This document shows, piece by piece, positions 36,291-45,786 of a DNA stretch of 64,000 nt. This stretch comes from Boletus sp. NGJ (lineage: Eukaryota; Basidiomycota; Agaricomycetes; Boletales; Boletaceae): contig JAGTXK010000028.1 in the NCBI GenBank assembly GCA_019096195.1, positions 1-64,000 on the forward strand, read 5' to 3'. Each line of letters begins with the position of its first letter. Position 1 is the first letter of the stretch. Both the position numbers and the translations under genes were made by a program. Under the pieces are notes generated by a model. It saw only the letters and a list, made by a program, of their open reading frames with translations, ran no database searches and was not told the origin of the DNA.

Positions 36291-37679
36291 CTCTGAACGA
36301 GGTCCATGTCCCAAGACAACACCTCCCTGTTCATACTCTTAGCCCATGTATCTGCTGCCCTCACCCAAGCTCACCTTCAGAGACAATACCCCGACCTCGA
36401 CATTCCCAAACACGCCGGCTCGCATTCCTGCTTCTGCCGCATTGACTACTGCCCCTACCACCATAATTGGTAGATGGCCATCGCTTCCCTCTCTCAGTAC
36501 GCCTAAACCACCTGTCCCCCATCCACTGTCGAAACCTCTGTGCATCTGTCCTCGATGACCCCATCACAATCACAACCCTCCAATCCATCCCCTTCTTCTC
36601 TTGCGATGACTCCCTCGTTCAACTCGTCACTCTCTACAGATCCTATTCCTCACTTCGATCCATTCTCGCCAGGACCGCCGGGAGCTCGACAAGTTCCCAT
36701 GTCTTCAATGCCCAGCAGACCACTGCAGAAGAAGAAAGGGCAATGGAAAGTGTCATCGAAATTTGCACGAACTTATTCTCGACCTCCTTTTCATTGAAGG
36801 ATTCAACTATTCCCTCACCCTTCTGCCCATCAACACCCATGATCGCCTCCTCCACGCCACCCTCCTCTCCCTCTCAGAAGAGGAAAGTCACCTTTTCTTT
36901 GCCCCCTCATCGACCACCGCACCCTCCCACCCCGTTCCACCTCGACATGAGTCCCTTTCAGTCGCGAGAGCGACCCCTGGAGAACATCAACGGAATCAGA
37001 GGCATTAACGGAGTTGATAGAAACTCTCCAGAGACACGAGAGAGCCCAGTCCTCCGATGACACCATTGTCGCCTCCCCTTCCTCCACGACCTCCAACCCC
37101 TCCTTCCTGAGGAACCACCGCAGTACCAGTCCTCCCAATTCCTCCCCCAGCCCTTTCCCATCAGACCAGGACCCTCCACCAGTGAGGAGCCATGGTATTC
37201 TCAGCCGGCCTCCCCTCTCACCCCAACAATCAGAGGTCTTCTCAACACACTGGGGGACACTACAACAAGGAGCCCTCCTCCTTCCTCCGTTCCCATTCCT
37301 GGGGCCGCCACAGGCGCCTCTCCTACCAGCCATTCCGACTCAATGGCTAGTCATCCCCATCCCCTGCCCAGCGCCCGATCGGCTAATCACCATCGAACTC
37401 CCATCTCCAGCCTCCGCTGTTTCGAATGCGGACATCAAGGTCACCTTCGGCCCGCCTGCCCCTACTACCGGTGCCCCTACTGTCGGGTGGTTGCCCCCAA
37501 CCATCCACAGTATGCTTGCCCATGAAGAGCTTGCACCTACTGTGGCAGAAGAGGACATGGTTACCAGACCTGTCCTAGCCAGGGAGTCTTCGATGACTCC
37601 TGGGACCTTACCGGCTATGAGGAGAACGAGAGGAGACAGGAGTTCTTGAGATGGAACTTCAAGACTACGAGGAGGGTAA
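36291..37679 (+). mobile_element. Extra 3' region of element C with CCHC zinc knuckles (fossil)
   Basis: Downstream of the chromodomain and upstream of the 3' LTR lies 1.3 kb of proline/serine-rich coding-like sequence. Near its end are two CX2CX4HX4C knuckles, CFECGHQGHLRPAC (about 37418) and CTYCGRRGHGYQTC (about 37532), with a further cysteine cluster between them. Standard chromoviruses end after the chromodomain, so this is an added nucleic-acid-binding-type region. It shows no membrane helix or envelope feature. Broken. Confidence 0.6.
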
Positions 37680-39606
37680 TGTTACGGTTACAGAAGGGGG
37701 TACATCTTTTTCTCTCCCTTCCCCTCCTCTGAGACTCTGGAACGACCTGTTCTTTGATGCCTCTGATATCCAGGATTCCCTGGGATTCCCCCGCAATGCC
37801 CACACAAGCATCACCCTATCTCGGAACTCCCTTTCTGAGTGATGCACCGCTATGGCTGTAACACAGCCCACTCTATTTCACCTCCTACATGCATTTCACC
37901 TCTGATACTGATCATAGACATTGGCTCCTCGGCTGTGCTCTCTTGCACACAGCCCAGTATTCCACCTTCTCCATTTGACTCCATGACATGATCCCTTATG
38001 GTAATACTCTAGAATTACCATAAACGATACTGAAGCCTGCCCTGAATAGGGAAGGCCTATTTATATGGGCGTCCGCCCTTCATGTAAATCCCAACCTAGA
38101 TCTACACAACTTCCAGTGTAATCTACCAGCTCTCCCAGCTCTTCGGTTCCACTTCACCTTAGAAGCCTGCTCCCGCTCTGGAGGTGATCACCACAGTGCT
38201 TGTGATTGTTACAGTTTACCGAAGGGGGTACATCTTTTCCCCTTCCTTCTCCCCCCGTAGGACTATGGGACGACCTATTCTTCGACTCGGACCAGGGATT
38301 CCCCTGCAACACCGACTCAGGCATTGCCCCATCCAGAACCTCCTTTCTAGGAAGTTATTCATAACTCCCTTTTTAGAAACCTACCCATTTGGTATGGACA
38401 CCGCCTCTCTTATTTCATCTGATACATGCTTTCTTCCTTCTTGACCCAATCATAGACATTGCCTCCTTGGCTGTGCTCTCTCGTGCATAGCCCAGTATTC
38501 CTACCTTTCCATTTTTGACTCATGCCTTGATCCGTTTATAGTAATCTTTCGTCTGCGACTAACGATTACTATATTCGTTATGAAGCCTGTCCTAGACGGG
38601 TAAGGCCTATAAATAGGGATGCGGGCCCTTCATGTAACTCTAACCTAGATCTACACTCCTTCCCATGTAATCTACCTGCTTCTCCCGCTAAAGGTTCCAC
38701 TTCACCTCAGAAGCCTTCCCCACACTCTGGAGGTGATCGCCCTCGCGCTTGTGATCATCCTCCTCATCACTTCGCACTTGTGCGCCATCGTTGCCGTAAC
38801 AGGCTTCTAAAGCTTCGGCAACTCCAACGACCAACAGAGGTTGGTCGTCGTCGGTCAGGACTCTGCCACTGACCCAGCAAGCCCGGGACTCCGCCACCGG
38901 CACTCGGCCCAGTAAGTTCAGAGAATCAGCTGACAGAAGGCAACTGCTCTCTGGCCTGTGCACCAGTCTGCCCACCCTAAGATTGGGATTCCGTGGTAAA
39001 TCCAAGACTCCGCCATTGGTCGTAGAGGTAACGATAGGACTCTACGTAAAGCTAGCAGTTGGTCCCCAGTCAGAGGAAACCTTGGGCCTCTGGAGGTTGA
39101 GTAATCCCTCAAGTCCTGCTAGTCCTATAATCCAACAGGGGTTATACGGGAACATGTCACATTGTTACCCGGCGTAACAGTGATTGTCTTCCTCATCACT
39201 TCGCATCTGTGTGGCCTCATTGCCATTCACTCGCATCGCTAGATGGCAATCCCAACACCAACAGAGGTTGGCCCATGTAAACCCAGAACTCCGCCACTGG
39301 CAGCACAGTAAATCCAGAACTCCACCACTGGTACCATATTGGTCAGGACTCTGCCACTGACCCTTGTATAGGATAGATCTGCCCTTCCTTCGGATCATGC
39401 CACCATCCTCAAAGTCCAAGACTCCAACATCGGTTATGGAGTAGCAGCTCCAACCCCAACAGAGGCTCTATGTTAAAGCTAGCCATTGGTCCCCAGTCCA
39501 AGGAATCATTGGGTCTTGGGAGGTATTTTCCCCTCAAGCCCAGCTAGTCCAGTAATCACACAGGGTTGATTACTCGGGAACATGTCACTTGTTACACAGT
39601 GTAACA
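37680..39606 (+). repeat. 3' LTR of element C, interrupted by a solo LTR
   Basis: Starts TGTTACGG at 37680 after a purine stretch (GAGGAGGGTAA) and ends GTGTAACA at 39606. Minus the nested piece at 38207-39179 and its duplication, it is about 949 bp, matching the 5' LTR length. Confidence 0.83.
38207..39179 (+). mobile_element. Solo LTR D (C-related family) nested in the 3' LTR of C
   Basis: 973 bp from TGTTACAG to GCGTAACA, flanked by GTGAT at 38202-38206 and 39180-39184. It is related to, but distinct from, the C LTRs and keeps more CpG than its surroundings, which fits its being the latest insertion in the nest. Confidence 0.88.
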
Positions 39607-39822
39607 CAACCAATCCATCCACTATTCACTCCCTCACCAAGTTGTGTGATTGCTCAACATGCATATGCCAGACGAGCCTCTTCAAAGACACATCATTCCA
39701 AGCCTACACAGCATCCCTCAACCACCTCCCAACCACCTCTTTGAAATTCCCTTACCACTCTCCAAACCTCAGCTCTCCAATATCCTGGTTGACCAGGAGT
39801 TCAATCTTTAAAAAGGGGGTAA
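39607..39822 (+). other. 3' interior of element B with polypurine tract
   Basis: About 216 bp of B resumes after C. It ends with the polypurine tract AAAAAGGGGG (39810-39819) used by LTR elements to prime plus-strand DNA synthesis. No domain recognised. Confidence 0.6.
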
Positions 39823-40156
39823 TGAAATGTTTTCCCCCTCTCCCTCATAGATATTTACATACTTAGCTAAGGGACACTCTCAGGAACAATTACATACTAG
39901 CTAACATCCAAGATCTCAAACCCACGTCTAGACCTACGATGTCACCCTTATGTCATAAAACACTCTAGAATGATACATCATACTTACATCATTATTCTAG
40001 CACATTCCATACCAACCCTAAAGTTGGTCCATGCACACATACCATAGTATAAATAGTAGCATATTTTGCCTGTAGATACCCATTCTTGGAATCACTATTC
40101 TATTCTTTGGATATCACTTTCAAGTGACCCTTAGGATTGTTAGCTTGATATTTTCA
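39823..40156 (+). repeat. 3' LTR of element B
   Basis: 334 bp, TGAAATG to TTTTCA; partner of 23717-24054. Followed by the target duplication CTACT. Confidence 0.85.
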
Positions 40157-40930
40157 CTACTGGAGGCACCAAGGTATGTCTAAATCCATGATACTGAACA
40201 CATGTCTAAAATCATCTCCTAGGTGGCCCAAATGTTGGCACAAGCTACATCCTCTGGTTATTCATGGCAGTTGCCTATACAGTACGATATATGGATATGC
40301 TTGGATAAATTACTGTCTGTCCATCAGTTTTGACAGCCATGACAGATTTGTTTGTCCTCAGGACTTTTTGATGGATTGGTCCCTGTGTAAATCACATGCT
40401 TGATATCCACTTCTTCAAATGGAGCTCATCTACAAATCAGAAATACTGGTACATTTTTCCTTGTCTTTGATCTCTGTGATAGCACTCACACCGATCTAGT
40501 CCTACTACTTTGCATTGGTATGATTGCTGGAACCCATGGCCTCTCACATCTCACTCCAACTTGTCCCCACAGATATCCAATCTATGCATTCATCTCATCT
40601 GGCTGACGTACATGCCCCATGAAGGGCCAAACTACACATTGCACACATTCATTGCTGCCATCTTGGAGATGTTGTGAAGAGTCCAGTGGAATTTTTGTGT
40701 GCAATCTCTTTTCTTTTCTGTAACTTTCCTTTTATGACCTTGACTTGTATGATGCACACATGACGGTTTCAGATCAACTCAAGAACGAACACCTTGGTAA
40801 TATAGATCAGTACTGCATGATGTGTGACTCAGTGTGAGGTGCTGTTGCCATACAGCTTTGATGTGCAATCCAACGAGGAGGAACTTGAAGAGTGTGAGAA
40901 GGAGTCAGAGGTGCATCATACATGTGCACA
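40157..40930 (+). pseudogene. SYG1-like piece 5: C-terminal part of EXS
   Basis: Resumes exactly after element B with WRHQG, then an intron; FLMDWSLCKSHA and YPLLQMELIYKSE (40365-40440); IWLTYMPHEGPNYTLHTF and IAAILEML (40600-40680); NEHLGNIDQYC (40785) and LPYSFDVQSNEEELEECE (40850-40905), which is the acidic end typical of the family. Frames change several times and stops are present. Confidence 0.75.
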
Positions 40931-42505
40931 ACTGAAGAAATGGATAGCTCACCAACCTAGGAGAAATGTGGGGCATGGATAATTTTTTTCTGGAACAGCT
41001 GAGTTTGCACTGGCCTGCAGGCTCATGCATCAACTCAAGGAGAGGGTGGAAGCATTTTATGCCAAGTGTTTTGATTTTCAATGGATTGTACATGTCCAAG
41101 GGTTATGCCTTTTATCAAATAAATATAAAATGATGGCCTTTGTGGGAGTAAACGACATGTACCCGAGAGAAGGCAGCGAATCATTGATCTCCTTTTTTTG
41201 GCAAGGTCGTGATCACTCTTCCCGGCGGTCCGCGGAGATTAGCCCCGAGGAGCCCGTCGCCTGTTAACGTATTAACAAAAGGATTGTCGCGGTGGACAGT
41301 CTCTATCTCTAGTCGTGCACGAGGACACGCACGCCGTCATGGTCATGCAAATGAGCCACTGATAACTTGAAGTGCCTCCGGTATCGATATGCTCGACGAG
41401 CTCATCGTCGCGACCGGTTGGGGAAAGAGGGGAAGAATTGAAGACATCGTCACGGAGATATGCCCTTGTCCTGCATCCGTCCAGGTTCTATCAAGAGGAC
41501 CGCACCCTTGGCCAACTGACCGTCGGTATGATCCTTTTCTTCCAGAAGTGCCACAAGTTCGACGTGATAAGGATCTCCGAGGGGAGAGGGGTGCCGAACG
41601 AAAGAAGATACGGTACATGGAAGACACACCGCTGTTAACTTCAATCGCAATGTAGAGGAGAACAACCACCGCTCACGGCATCAAAACACTCTTCATTCAA
41701 GGAATGCAATTGTTCTCGAGTGAGAAGCATCGGTCGAGCATCCACGCTAATATGTACGTACATGAGATCGTCACCTTGCATTCCGTCCGCATATGCGACA
41801 CCAACAAGACAAGGCTGACCTCCGCCCTGAGCCCTGCGTCGAGTTCTCAAATGATATGCCATTCGACATCCGCTTGCCATCCATTTCATCCATCGAGACG
41901 AATGGCCGTCCGCCCCTAATGACCTGCAAGGGCCGACTGGTCATGAAGTCCTCTGAGTACACCCAGAATTCGGAGCAGTTCCCGAACATCCATTCATTCA
42001 TCAAGGGGGCATTGACGATGACCCATTGAATGGCTTTTTGACTCCGTAGTCTTGCAGTGTGTCAGACATGAATCCTTTGCCAAGCTGTTTTGCGTAGTTG
42101 GGCAGTAGGCACTAGGAACCTGCCAGAAAATCTGCTTTCTGTTCCCTCCGTACATTGTCATCCTGGGGTATTGGAGGAAAACGCTCCATTTGACAATGGA
42201 TCAGCTTTCCTGAATAGTGTCACCTTCATAATCAACGAGTACGCAGGCTGTATGAATTTGAACGTTTGAACTTCGTTTCATACATACAACACCTCATGGC
42301 TTAATATCAACACTCAATTTAGAGTCGACCAGTGCCAGAACTGCTCGACCATTCAACCGCGACGACACGGCCACCAGATACCGATCTTACCAAAGAAAGT
42401 GACCGTTTTTTAATGCAAGATTGATCAATGGATATAACAATGAGGAGCGGCAATGATAACTGACAAACGTCATTAGATCCATACGGGTACAACTAACGTT
42501 CCAAT
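40931..42505. other. Gap without a supported gene
   Basis: A 40-codon frame at 41000-41130 (LMHQLKERVEAFYAKCFDFQ) is open but unrecognised. From about 41145 CpG content returns to the normal genic level. Frames of 70-108 codons overlap on both strands at 41340-42030 with no domain. The right end is the 3' flank of the MIX17-like gene. Confidence 0.35.
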
Positions 42506-43047
42506 CTAAGAGTATTGGGCGGCAGCTGCTTGGCACTGGGTAGATCCGTCAGCACATACGAAACAAAGAGCAAAGAGCAGTACATACAGCTTTAAGCTGT
42601 TCAAGATAATACGAGCAGCTCTGCAAGTCTGCCTTGTCCAAGCAACGTGTAAAGTCCTTGGCCTGAGTGTCACAAGCAGGGGTAGACTGGAAAGACTGTT
42701 GTTGAACCGGAGCCGCAGGCTCAGCAGTTGTTGCAGAGTTGGATCCACCGAACAGCATATGGGAAATTCCGTGACCAATAGTCGAGCCAACCGCAACGGA
42801 ACCAGCAGTAGCAGCCATTTGCGTAAGCAAGCCGGGTTGACCAGACTGAGCAGTCGGTGCAGGGGCATGAGCGGGGTTTGCGTGGGCTGCTTGTGGAGGC
42901 ATAGCAGCAGTGTGAGCACCCCGGGATTGCTGCGCGGGAGCAGCAGCTGGCCGTTGTGCGGGACGAGAGGAACGGGAAGAACGCTGGATGAACAGTGAGT
43001 AAGATGTACATTATTCACAGAAGTGACAGAGACGGACTTACAGGCAT
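42506..43047 (-). CDS. MIX17: Twin CX9C mitochondrial protein, MIX17/CHCHD2-like
   Basis: Small protein of the mitochondrial intermembrane space, imported and oxidised by Mia40 and linked to respiratory-chain upkeep. Three exons. Exon 1 is only six bases coding Met-Pro (43042-43047), followed by a GTAAGT donor; exon 2 starts RSSRSSRPAQRPAAAPAQQS, runs through an Ala/Pro-rich part and a hydrophobic glycine-rich segment (GSVAVGSTIGHGISHMLFGG), and ends YLEQLKA. A last intron (GTATGT...CCCAG) joins CQAAAAQYS and the stop at 42506-42508. The cysteines form C-x9-C twice: CDTQAKDFTRC and CSYYLEQLKAC. The last cysteine appears only after splicing, which confirms the intron. About 140 residues, normal for the family. 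Intact. Confidence 0.92.
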
Positions 43048-43287
43048 GATTAGATGGTGGTGGTCAGAAACAAACGTGCGTATGCGTGGATGTGCAGGAA
43101 TTTTTGTAACGGTTGATCCTTTTATATCCACTGGCCGGCCAGAGCATGCGTAAGGTACCCGGCGAGGTCCGTGGGAATTATATGCAAGGGTCCGGAAATT
43201 TACGTCTTTTGGAAATGCCTCATTGGGAACTGTCTTTCTGGACTGAACCAACATTCACAGGTAGGAGGACTGGCAGTTGCCCCGACG
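43048..43287. promoter_or_regulatory. Shared divergent promoter, MIX17-like (-) / Mba1-like (+)
   Basis: Only 240 bp separate the two start codons of two predicted mitochondrial proteins. It includes the palindromic TGGCCGGCCA (43131-43140) and TTATATCC near 43120. A shared regulator is possible. Confidence 0.5.
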
Positions 43288-44676
43288 ATGGCAGCTGTTG
43301 GGCTCAGAACGTGCCAATCATGGATACACCAGGCAAATGTCTTGTCTACTGTCAATTCTCGGTCATACGCAGCGATGGCCATCAAGAGCAAGCAAAAACT
43401 ATCCGGTTCCCAAGAGTCTCCGACACCCCGGAACGCCTCGCCGTCACCCAAGGCAGAACTACAACCATCAAGTGGGAAGGAAAAGAAAGCCAAGTCTAGA
43501 TCTTCATCACTCGAAAGTGCCGCGGAAAAGAATCTTCGAGCAATGGAGAGCATGAAACGGTTTAGTAAAATGTACGCCACGGCCGATGTATGGGGGACGG
43601 AAATGACGAACTTGGGTATGACTGTTGTTCTAGGTTCCATGTGCTGACAAAAACTCATAACCTATCAGATGTGGAGATACCTTACGACCTGCGTCCAATG
43701 TTCCGCTCACTCACAAAATCCATGTTTGCGCCAAGGAAATTCTCGTGTGTACATCATTGGATTCGTTGAGTATGTGCCGACATCAAGGACTACGTGACAC
43801 AGCAGCCTCTGGTATGCGATCAAGCACAACACGAGCAACTGGATGAAGAATTCGTACAGGTGCGCTTCTGTTCGTCCTTTCCAGGATGCAATCTGTGACG
43901 CGTTGTCGTAATTTTCGTAGCATGTTTGTCATGACAAGAGCGAACGCGTTCCCGGGGAGGAACTTAGAATTACGCGTCAAGACGTTGGGTCGTATATTGA
44001 ATATACGAAACAATTCTCCAGATGCGCTGTTGGCTCCGTTACGCCAAGTAGTTCTTCATACCTACCGCAAAGTAAACACTTCCATCGCAAGGTGCGCACC
44101 CGGTCGACGTTTGAATACTCGTGTTAGTCACGACTTCCGACCACTCTAGGGGGCGCGAGGACACGGTAAAAGAGTTCACGTCGGGCCGGTTCCAAGAAAA
44201 GACTATCAAGGCTATGCGTCGGCGCGAAAAGGGTCAAACTTGGTCCTGGACCATCACCAGCGATGTCTCGGATGCAGCTCTGTTCCCCAAGTCCAAGAGT
44301 ACGTCACTCCTTGGACCTCGGGATCTATTCTGATATCCTTCTAGAGCGGGGAGCACCCACACCAGTGGACATCGTTTCCATCCGAGCGGGTGAGGTTTAT
44401 ACTGAAAATGCAGAACCCATCAATGGGCATCGTCTGCTCATTCAAGCCCTCGTCAAGTTTGATACTACGCAAGTAAGCAGCTTTTCCCCTGAGCCTCTAA
44501 CACGTCAATGACTCCGTTACCACGCGATACAGAAAATTGACATTACCGACAAGCGTGGCGAATCCATTAAATCAGACCTTGCTGGCTCCCGTAAAGTCGT
44601 GCAATATCTTCTATTAGAGAAGATGGGGTGGTATGACACGCCTTGGAAGATCAAGGACCAATATCACAAGGCGTAG
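43288..44676 (+). CDS. Probable mitochondrial Mba1/mL45-like (Tim44-fold) protein
   Basis: Start MAAVGLRTCQSWIHQANVLS gives a basic, amphipathic presequence ending near NSRSYAA. A lysine/serine-rich linker follows, then KNLRAMESMKRFSKMYATAD, an intron, and PYDLRPMFRSLTKSMFAPRK. Later exons give VKEFTSGRFQEKTIKAMRRR (44177), WSWTITSD, VDIVSIRAGEVY, HRLLIQALVKFDTTQ and, in the last exon, DKRGESIKSDLAGSRKVVQY and MGWYDTPWKIKDQYH before the stop at 44674-44676. The order (late beta strands with LIQALVKFDT, then a QYL...W..TPWKI ending) resembles the ribosome-receptor protein Mba1 and ribosomal protein mL45, which hold the mitoribosome at the inner membrane. Homology is suggested from memory only; Tim44 itself is ruled out by length. 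Four to six introns. Confidence 0.5.
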
Positions 44677-45786
44677 AGGCACGTGAACGATCTCGCGTAT
44701 TCCTTCCTGCTACCCGCTGTCTTATATTTCACGAATTGGCTTTTGGTATCGGGCTGCGCTGCCACGCGCCGCTGAGTGGGCGTCGGAATGAATTCCGATT
44801 ATATCTTTCCAACCTTGTTAGCATTGCTTGCGAAACGCGTGAGCAAACTCGAACACTGTGAGGGAGCTCGAGTGGTCAACAATGTAAGATTTACGGTTGG
44901 ATACCCCATTTACGTGCAGGTTTGCGCGTCCATTGTACCTGTAGTGTTACAGATGAATCGAGGAATGGGATGTAGGCCGTTTACATGGTTCACTACCCTC
45001 AACATCATCGTCAAGCAACTTGAGCTGAAAATTAGTGTCGCCGAGACTGATCATTCGTGACTTTACTCTTCTCAGTGGTTTGATTTTACTGTCGGCCCAT
45101 GAGATCTTATCAGAATGCTGAGGTATCAAGGAAGAGGAACCCGTTGTCCTGGATCATGACGAGATTCTCCGGTCTGTCCAGGGAAGCTTAACTGACGTAC
45201 GAGGGTGGAGACCACCGTGACGGATCCAGAGATTCAGATTGTCAGACGGACGTGAACGATGAGGCTGTTCACCACATTCGAACCGCCCTCTCACATTCTC
45301 GACGAAACGCTGAAACGATCGGTACGAGCAAAGGGACGGTCCCTCGTGTGGTAGTATTCCGAATGACCTTTGTATACACACAACAAAGGTGTGGAAAAGG
45401 AGGATGGAAAAGTAGACCAACTTGCAGGGATCATTGACGGACGAGCATGTACTACACTGCACAATTTAATCTCACAGAACCAGGCTCCGTCGTGGAGAGA
45501 CTTCAAAACACCAATGTTGGGCGCGTATGCGATGCGCGTTCTCTGCGTTCTGAGCGCGGAACACAGAAGGGTTTTAGCGTCACATGGCTATCATTAATCA
45601 TTCATCATCGTTGGACATACCCGACAGAGACCCGACATGTCTTCTACGGTCGTGATCAAGGTAACGTGAACGTATTTCCTAGAGGTATGTGTTCACTTTA
45701 GGCCCACGACAACATGTACAACTCTTATCTCCAGGACGACTTCCGCCGACGGAGGAGTGAGCGATTGGGACATGGGAAATATCGGA
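44677..45786. other. Gap of 1.1 kb without a supported gene
   Basis: Plus-strand frames at 45370-45700 and minus-strand frames at 45154-45506 overlap and show no domain. A remnant or unrecognised small gene is possible. CpG content is normal. Confidence 0.3.

Larger units (their letters stand above)
30278..39606 (+). mobile_element. Ty3/Gypsy chromovirus C, nested in element B
   Basis: LTRs begin TGTTA and end TAACA: 30278-31217 and 37680-39606 (the latter enlarged by a nested solo LTR). The interior reads gag, aspartic protease, reverse transcriptase, RNase H, integrase and chromodomain in the Ty3/Gypsy order, then an extra 1.3 kb region with zinc knuckles. Chromoviruses use the chromodomain to choose heterochromatic sites. 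It is broken, with an estimated five to ten breaks over the coding part. The two LTRs differ strongly by eye and no matching 5-bp duplication is seen (CGAGT left, CAACC right), so it is old or a recombinant between copies. Confidence 0.85.
23717..40156 (+). mobile_element. LTR retrotransposon B (Ty3/Gypsy-like gag), composite with nested insertions
   Basis: LTRs of about 335 bp at 23717-24054 and 39823-40156, flanked by the duplication CTACT (23712-23716 and 40157-40161). A purine tract AAAAAGGGGG (39810-39819) precedes the 3' LTR by three bases, which sets the strand. Inside are a Gypsy-like gag, a minisatellite, a solo LTR (A2) and the Gypsy element C. Without the nested pieces B is only about 6.2 kb and shows no protease, reverse transcriptase or integrase, so it resembles non-autonomous gag-only (TR-GAG) elements. 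Broken; old by its strong CpG loss and LTR divergence. Confidence 0.82.
14852..40930 (+). pseudogene. SYG1: SYG1/XPR1-family gene (SPX-EXS phosphate exporter), split by nested insertions
   Basis: Family members sense inositol pyrophosphates through an SPX domain and export phosphate through an EXS membrane domain. Pieces appear in order: MKFA at 14852, then QVPEWKKAYMY near 15015; SPX helix FFDMLDAELDKVEKFYVERE (16185); DPYEYQSTKSQLQKAIIEHY (19695); LNLTGFHKVLKKYEKI (20035); GDKKKAVDCLQVG and KTHHFSTFHSGLW (21400-21490); IFLIPILMVLSIGLNIA and RINYVFIF (21640-21735); WPLIWLTLILIIMFN (21950); FLMDWSLCKSHA (40365); THTFIAAILEML-like piece (40655); NEHLGNIDQYC (40780). Insertions break it at about 16.33-19.55, 20.3-21.37, 22.68-23.65 and 23.717-40.156 kb. 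Point decay is heavy, mostly stops where CGA or TGG codons would be expected. The gene cannot be functional here; an intact SYG1 elsewhere in the genome is likely. It has few CpGs, unlike its neighbours. Confidence 0.85.

Noticed and set aside
36291-37679. Envelope-type gene in element C
   Set aside because: No signal peptide, membrane helix or glycoprotein-like cysteine pattern; the visible features are CCHC zinc knuckles and proline/serine-rich sequence.
41343-42029. Overlapping 70-108 codon frames as a small gene
   Set aside because: Open on both strands with no recognisable domain or consistent intron borders.
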